DNA of 64,000 nucleotides, from assembly GCA_029261405.1 (NCBI GenBank), contig JAJDBK010000031.1, positions 59,954-123,953 on the forward strand. Direction: 5' to 3'. Positions 61,345 through 64,000 of this stretch are shown one piece after another. The translations under genes and the position numbers were made by a program. Each line of letters begins with the position of its first letter. The stretch's first letter is position 1. Source of the DNA: Nitrospinaceae bacterium (GTDB lineage Bacteria > Nitrospinota_A > UBA7883 > JAJDBK01). The notes below the pieces were generated by a model. The model worked only from the letters and a program-made list of their open reading frames with translations, was not told the DNA's origin and made no database searches.

Positions 61345-62565
61345 ATGAAAACAGGAAAACTCGTCAAAACGCTCTCGTTGATACTGGCCATCGCCATCAT
61401 CGCGTTGTTACCCGCCTGCTACGCATATCAGAAGGAGCCGGACTTTCAGAGCCGACTTTCGCCGAACTGGCGGGACGGGTATGGAGCGAACCAGTGGCCG
61501 CCTCGCGCCGCCATCTACTCACAACGATTCGTATGGAAGATGAGGTACCTGGCCAGGGGACTGGTTGGAGGTAAAGGATCAGGCCGCGCTGTCAGGAAAG
61601 GCCAAAAAATCCTGATGAGCACTCTCGTGCCTGTGGACAACCTCTATATGCCTACAAGCTTCGGAAGACTCTGCATGGAGCAGTTGATTACTGAACTTGA
61701 AGGACTCGGATACATCGTTGTCGAAGCGCGAAAAAGCAACGGATACGAGATAAAAGATAAGGAGGGGGAGTTCTTCCTTACCAGAGACCTGAAAAAAATC
61801 GGTGGCGAATACAACATCGACTCCGCCCTCATGGGTACATACGCCCTGGCCGGATCGAGCGTACTTGTGAATGTACGTCTTGTCGATCTTTCAGATTCGT
61901 CGGTGGCCGCCGCCGCCAGCGCTCATATGGATTTAACGGGAGACCTGTTCTTGCAGGAAATCTTCAGCAAGGATATGAAAAAAGAGGACAAATCGAACAG
62001 GTCATACGCATCCCGGAACATGGGTACGGTCAATGTGCGCCAGAAAGCCCTTGAGACCGAAGATCCGTATACCGACACCCTGGACCTGCTGATCCACCGA
62101 ATGGCAGGTTCCGTGGACGAGTCGATGCCCGATGGCATTCCCAAACCGCCCACCGTGGCGGTGATGACCTTCGTTGATGTTGATAACCTCTACCGCTCCG
62201 TCACCTTCGGACGATACGTCTCCGACAAGATGATAGGGGAACTGCACCGGTTAGGCTACAACGTTAAGGAGATCAGGGTCTCCCCCGACATATTTACCGA
62301 TATCAGAATCGGTGAACTCGGAATGACTCGTGAACTCAACCAGATTATAAACAACACCCACGCCGACGCCCTGCTGGTGGGTACCTACACCCGGGCGGAG
62401 GACAAGGTATTTGTGAATGGGCGACTGATTCTGGCCGGTGAAGGCAAGGTGGTCGGCGCCGGAGAGATGGTGGTCGATGCGGGACCGCAGAACAAGTTCA
62501 TAACAGCCATGCTCGAAAACGAAATCACCACCATCATGCCGCAAGAGACCATAGAAGGATACTGA
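61345..62565 (+). CDS. FlgO-like lipoprotein 2, two FlgO domains
   Basis: A 406-residue lipoprotein with lipobox LPAC (near 27). Two FlgO domains are in tandem: the first about 85-210 (STLVPVDNLYMPTSFGRLC, FFLTRDLKKI, ALMGTYALAGSSVLVNVRLV) and the second about 265-395 (AVMTFVDVDNLYRSVTFGRYV, GELGMTRELNQI, ALLVGTYTRAEDKVFVNGRL). The two domains are clearly paralogous. It sits between single-domain paralogues and overlaps the next by one base (TGATG), so all three are one transcription unit. Confidence 0.87.
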   Translation: MKTGKLVKTLSLILAIAIIALLPACYAYQKEPDFQSRLSPNWRDGYGANQWPPRAAIYSQRFVWKMRYLARGLVGGKGSGRAVRKGQKILMSTLVPVDNLYMPTSFGRLCMEQLITELEGLGYIVVEARKSNGYEIKDKEGEFFLTRDLKKIGGEYNIDSALMGTYALAGSSVLVNVRLVDLSDSSVAAAASAHMDLTGDLFLQEIFSKDMKKEDKSNRSYASRNMGTVNVRQKALETEDPYTDTLDLLIHRMAGSVDESMPDGIPKPPTVAVMTFVDVDNLYRSVTFGRYVSDKMIGELHRLGYNVKEIRVSPDIFTDIRIGELGMTRELNQIINNTHADALLVGTYTRAEDKVFVNGRLILAGEGKVVGAGEMVVDAGPQNKFITAMLENEITTIMPQETIEGY

Positions 62566-63143
62566 TGATGAAACCTCTGGCCGTAGCGATAACAGTGTCG
62601 CTGGCTCTTCTCGTTGTTGGGGTAGCAGGATGCGTATCCACGGAGGGTAGTAGCGGTGTCCGTTTCAGGGTTGTAAGCAAACCGGGTGGCAAAGACGACC
62701 ATTACGGCGCAAAATACCTGGCTCTGAATATAAAACAACAGTTACGGCACCCGGAGGTCATCAACCAGCCTATCGTCGTGACCACATTCGTTGACCTGAA
62801 TAACCTGGCCGAATCGTCCGTATTCGGGCGGATCCTTGCCGAACGGGTCTTGAACGAGTTGCATAAGGCCGGGTTTACCGTTTCGGAGATAAGGAAAGGG
62901 CGGGACATCTTTATCCGCGAGGAGTTGGGGGAGCTGATCCTGACCCGTGACGCCAAGGAAGCCTTGAGCAGACTCAACGCCCGCGCTATTCTGGCCGGAA
63001 CATATGTCGTAACGGTACACGGGGTGGCGGTCAACGCAAGGCTGATAGATATCAACAGCCCGCTCATCCTCTCCTCCTCGGCTTACGACCTGAAGATGAC
63101 CGATGAACTGAAAAAACTTCTTACCGGCGAATCGCCTTTTTAG
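62565..63143 (+). CDS. FlgO-like lipoprotein 3
   Basis: A 192-residue lipoprotein with lipobox VAGC (near 23) and one FlgO domain (about 62-175: VVTTFVDLNNLAESSVFGRIL, GELILTRDAKEAL, ILAGTYVVTVHGVAVNARLI). It starts with tandem ATG codons overlapping the stop of the previous gene. Twelve bases later comes the PEGA protein, likely the last gene of the unit. Confidence 0.87.
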   Translation: MMKPLAVAITVSLALLVVGVAGCVSTEGSSGVRFRVVSKPGGKDDHYGAKYLALNIKQQLRHPEVINQPIVVTTFVDLNNLAESSVFGRILAERVLNELHKAGFTVSEIRKGRDIFIREELGELILTRDAKEALSRLNARAILAGTYVVTVHGVAVNARLIDINSPLILSSSAYDLKMTDELKKLLTGESPF

Positions 63144-63155
63144 CGGAGAAATATA

Positions 63156-63707
63156 ATGACTATCAGATTATTGCTGGTCGTAGCCCTTCTGTTTTTTGTT
63201 TCACAGGCGCAAGCGCAGGAGAATGGTCATACCGATAACAACAAAACCACTGGCTCCGGATCGAAAACAAAAACCAGCGTTGGAAAGAGTAGCGCAAATA
63301 AAACTGCGAAACCGGTGGTCAAGTTCAAGAAGAGTAATCCCGCTGTATCCGTTACACCTATAACAGGGGGTGGCGCCGAGTCCGCCTCTCCGGGTCGTAT
63401 AAAACAAGAGCCCGCATTGCCAACGGCTATCACGACAACCCCGATGCCTCCACTTATACGAAAAGTTACTACCCTGATTGAGTCTTCGCCTACAAGTTGC
63501 GACATAGAAGTTGATGGAGTCTATGTCGGCACAACACCGGTCCAGCTTTCGTTACAGGAGGGTGTCCATTTTGTGAGGTTGCACAAGGAGGGGTTTATCG
63601 ACTGGGAGCGGACCGTCAAGGCTTATAACGGCCTCGTCATAAGCCCCACACTGGTGAGCGAATCGACCTACAAGGAAGACAGAACAAGAGCGGTGACTAT
63701 CAAATAA
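63156..63707 (+). CDS. PEGA domain exported protein
   Basis: A 183-residue protein with a signal peptide (about 1-20, ending AQAQ). A Lys/Ser/Thr-rich, probably disordered stretch (about 22-100) leads to a PEGA domain (about 108-165; IESSPTSCDIEVDGVYVGTTP, VQLSLQEGVHFVRLHKEGF). PEGA domains lie on the cell surface, often next to other envelope domains. It ends the FlgO cluster and overlaps the convergent histidine kinase remnant at its stop. Confidence 0.88.
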   Translation: MTIRLLLVVALLFFVSQAQAQENGHTDNNKTTGSGSKTKTSVGKSSANKTAKPVVKFKKSNPAVSVTPITGGGAESASPGRIKQEPALPTAITTTPMPPLIRKVTTLIESSPTSCDIEVDGVYVGTTPVQLSLQEGVHFVRLHKEGFIDWERTVKAYNGLVISPTLVSESTYKEDRTRAVTIK

Positions 63708-63915
63708 CCTCTTTGCCAACAGGAAAGTAGATGCTGGTAGTTGTTCCTTCACCCGGCGATCCGCATCGGACCGATATGTCGCCGCAAGAATGATCCGCGT
63801 AGGCGCTCGTACTTAGCGTAGAGGACGCCATCAAAGTGATCCACCCATTGAGGCCCCAATTATATTTCGAGATGCCACCTTTGATGTAGCCAGATGCAAA
63901 AAAAACCCGGCCCAC
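63700..63915 (-). pseudogene. Remnant of a histidine kinase C-terminus
   Basis: A 71-codon frame. Only its end looks like a protein family: CGDISVRCGSPGEGTTTSIYF matches the G2-type end of an HATPase domain (GGxIxVxSxPGEGTTFxIYLP). The upstream part shows no kinase motifs (no H, N or G1 box). It is probably the last piece of a larger kinase gene left behind by a deletion. It lies between the PEGA gene and the rRNA terminator. Confidence 0.5.
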
Positions 63916-63935
63916 CGTGATAGTGGACCGGGTTT
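63898..63935 (-). terminator. Rho-independent terminator of the rRNA operon
   Basis: On the minus strand, AAACCCGGTCCAC pairs with GTGGGCCGGGTTT across a 7-base loop (one mismatch), followed by a run of eight T. It lies about 15 bases after the 3' end of the 5S gene. Confidence 0.88.
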
Positions 63936-63949
63936 ATATATATATAAAG

Positions 63950-64000
63950 CTGGCGGCGTCCTACTCTCCCACTCCGTCGCCAGAGCAGTACCATCGGCGC
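63950..64000 (-). rRNA. rrf: 5S ribosomal RNA, 3' part
   Basis: The minus-strand sequence GATGGTACTGCTCTGGCGAC, then a GGGAGAGTAGGACGCCGCCAG end, is the conserved 3' half of bacterial 5S rRNA. The gene continues past the right edge of the window; the 16S and 23S genes would lie further right. Confidence 0.93.

Noticed and set aside
1..64000. tRNA genes, CRISPR arrays, prophage or full insertion sequences
   Set aside because: No cloverleaf-like sequences with CCA ends, regularly spaced repeats, integrase or transposase genes were recognised in any gap.

Overview
The window is a stretch of bacterial chromosome, roughly half G+C by eye. It comes from a Gram-negative organism with lipid A (lpxB), a type II secretion system, many lipoproteins and c-di-GMP signalling proteins. 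The gene content recalls the deltaproteobacterial, Nitrospinota or SAR324 groups: a futalosine/MTA-type deaminase beside an MTA phosphorylase, a DtxR-FeoA fusion, a MuiA-like protein, DUF4124 and FlgO-like lipoproteins. I cannot place it more precisely from sequence alone. The genes are almost all housekeeping or envelope genes. There is no prophage, no CRISPR array, no full insertion sequence and no tRNA.

Layout. 0-9.4 kb: metK with its own promoter and terminator, an M16 peptidase, a low-molecular-weight tyrosine phosphatase, two lipoprotein loci (one frameshifted), a hemerythrin, then the yceD-rpmF-plsX-fabH fatty acid/phospholipid operon. 9.4-20 kb: glgB, two tandem membrane paralogues, pgi, then a leftward run of amidohydrolase, DksA-like protein, MTA phosphorylase, TPR protein and Ppx/GppA; nif3-like is divergent. 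20-31.9 kb: one leftward type II secretion operon, gspC-D-E-F-G-H-I-J-K-L-M-N, interrupted between gspD and gspE by a palindromic element. 31.9-33.5 kb: a small, more A+T-rich islet with a HigA-like regulator, an unknown gene and an AbrB/Doc toxin-antitoxin pair with a recognisable autoregulatory promoter. 33.5-47 kb: trpS, an M50 protease, a PilZ protein, a DUF1566 lipoprotein, a nitroreductase, a MuiA-like protein, a SPOR protein, a ROK kinase, an ABC permease, a cytidylyltransferase, an ABC ATPase, a QueD-like protein and a bactofilin-TPR fusion. 47-52 kb: feoB with a DtxR-FeoA regulator, then radA and a DUF4124 protein. 52-55 kb: an IspH-UbiA fusion coupled to a methyltransferase. 55-60.4 kb: DUF115, a diguanylate cyclase, a HEAT protein, lpxB and a DPM1-like glycosyltransferase. 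60.7-63.7 kb: three FlgO-like lipoproteins carrying four FlgO domains, then a PEGA protein. The window ends in the 3' end of a leftward 5S rRNA gene, with its terminator and a histidine kinase remnant beside it.

The most interesting points are these: (1) small dispersed palindromic elements lie in intergenic gaps, and their ends encode the last residues and stop codons of neighbouring genes (NPDNS-stop and RSLSDLGVR-stop); (2) an IspH-UbiA fusion, with a degenerate first UbiA metal motif, is followed at once by a methyltransferase; (3) there is a tandem FlgO/PEGA lipoprotein cluster; (4) a bactofilin is fused to a membrane anchor and TPRs. Convergent genes are packed so tightly that three pairs share palindromic stop codons.
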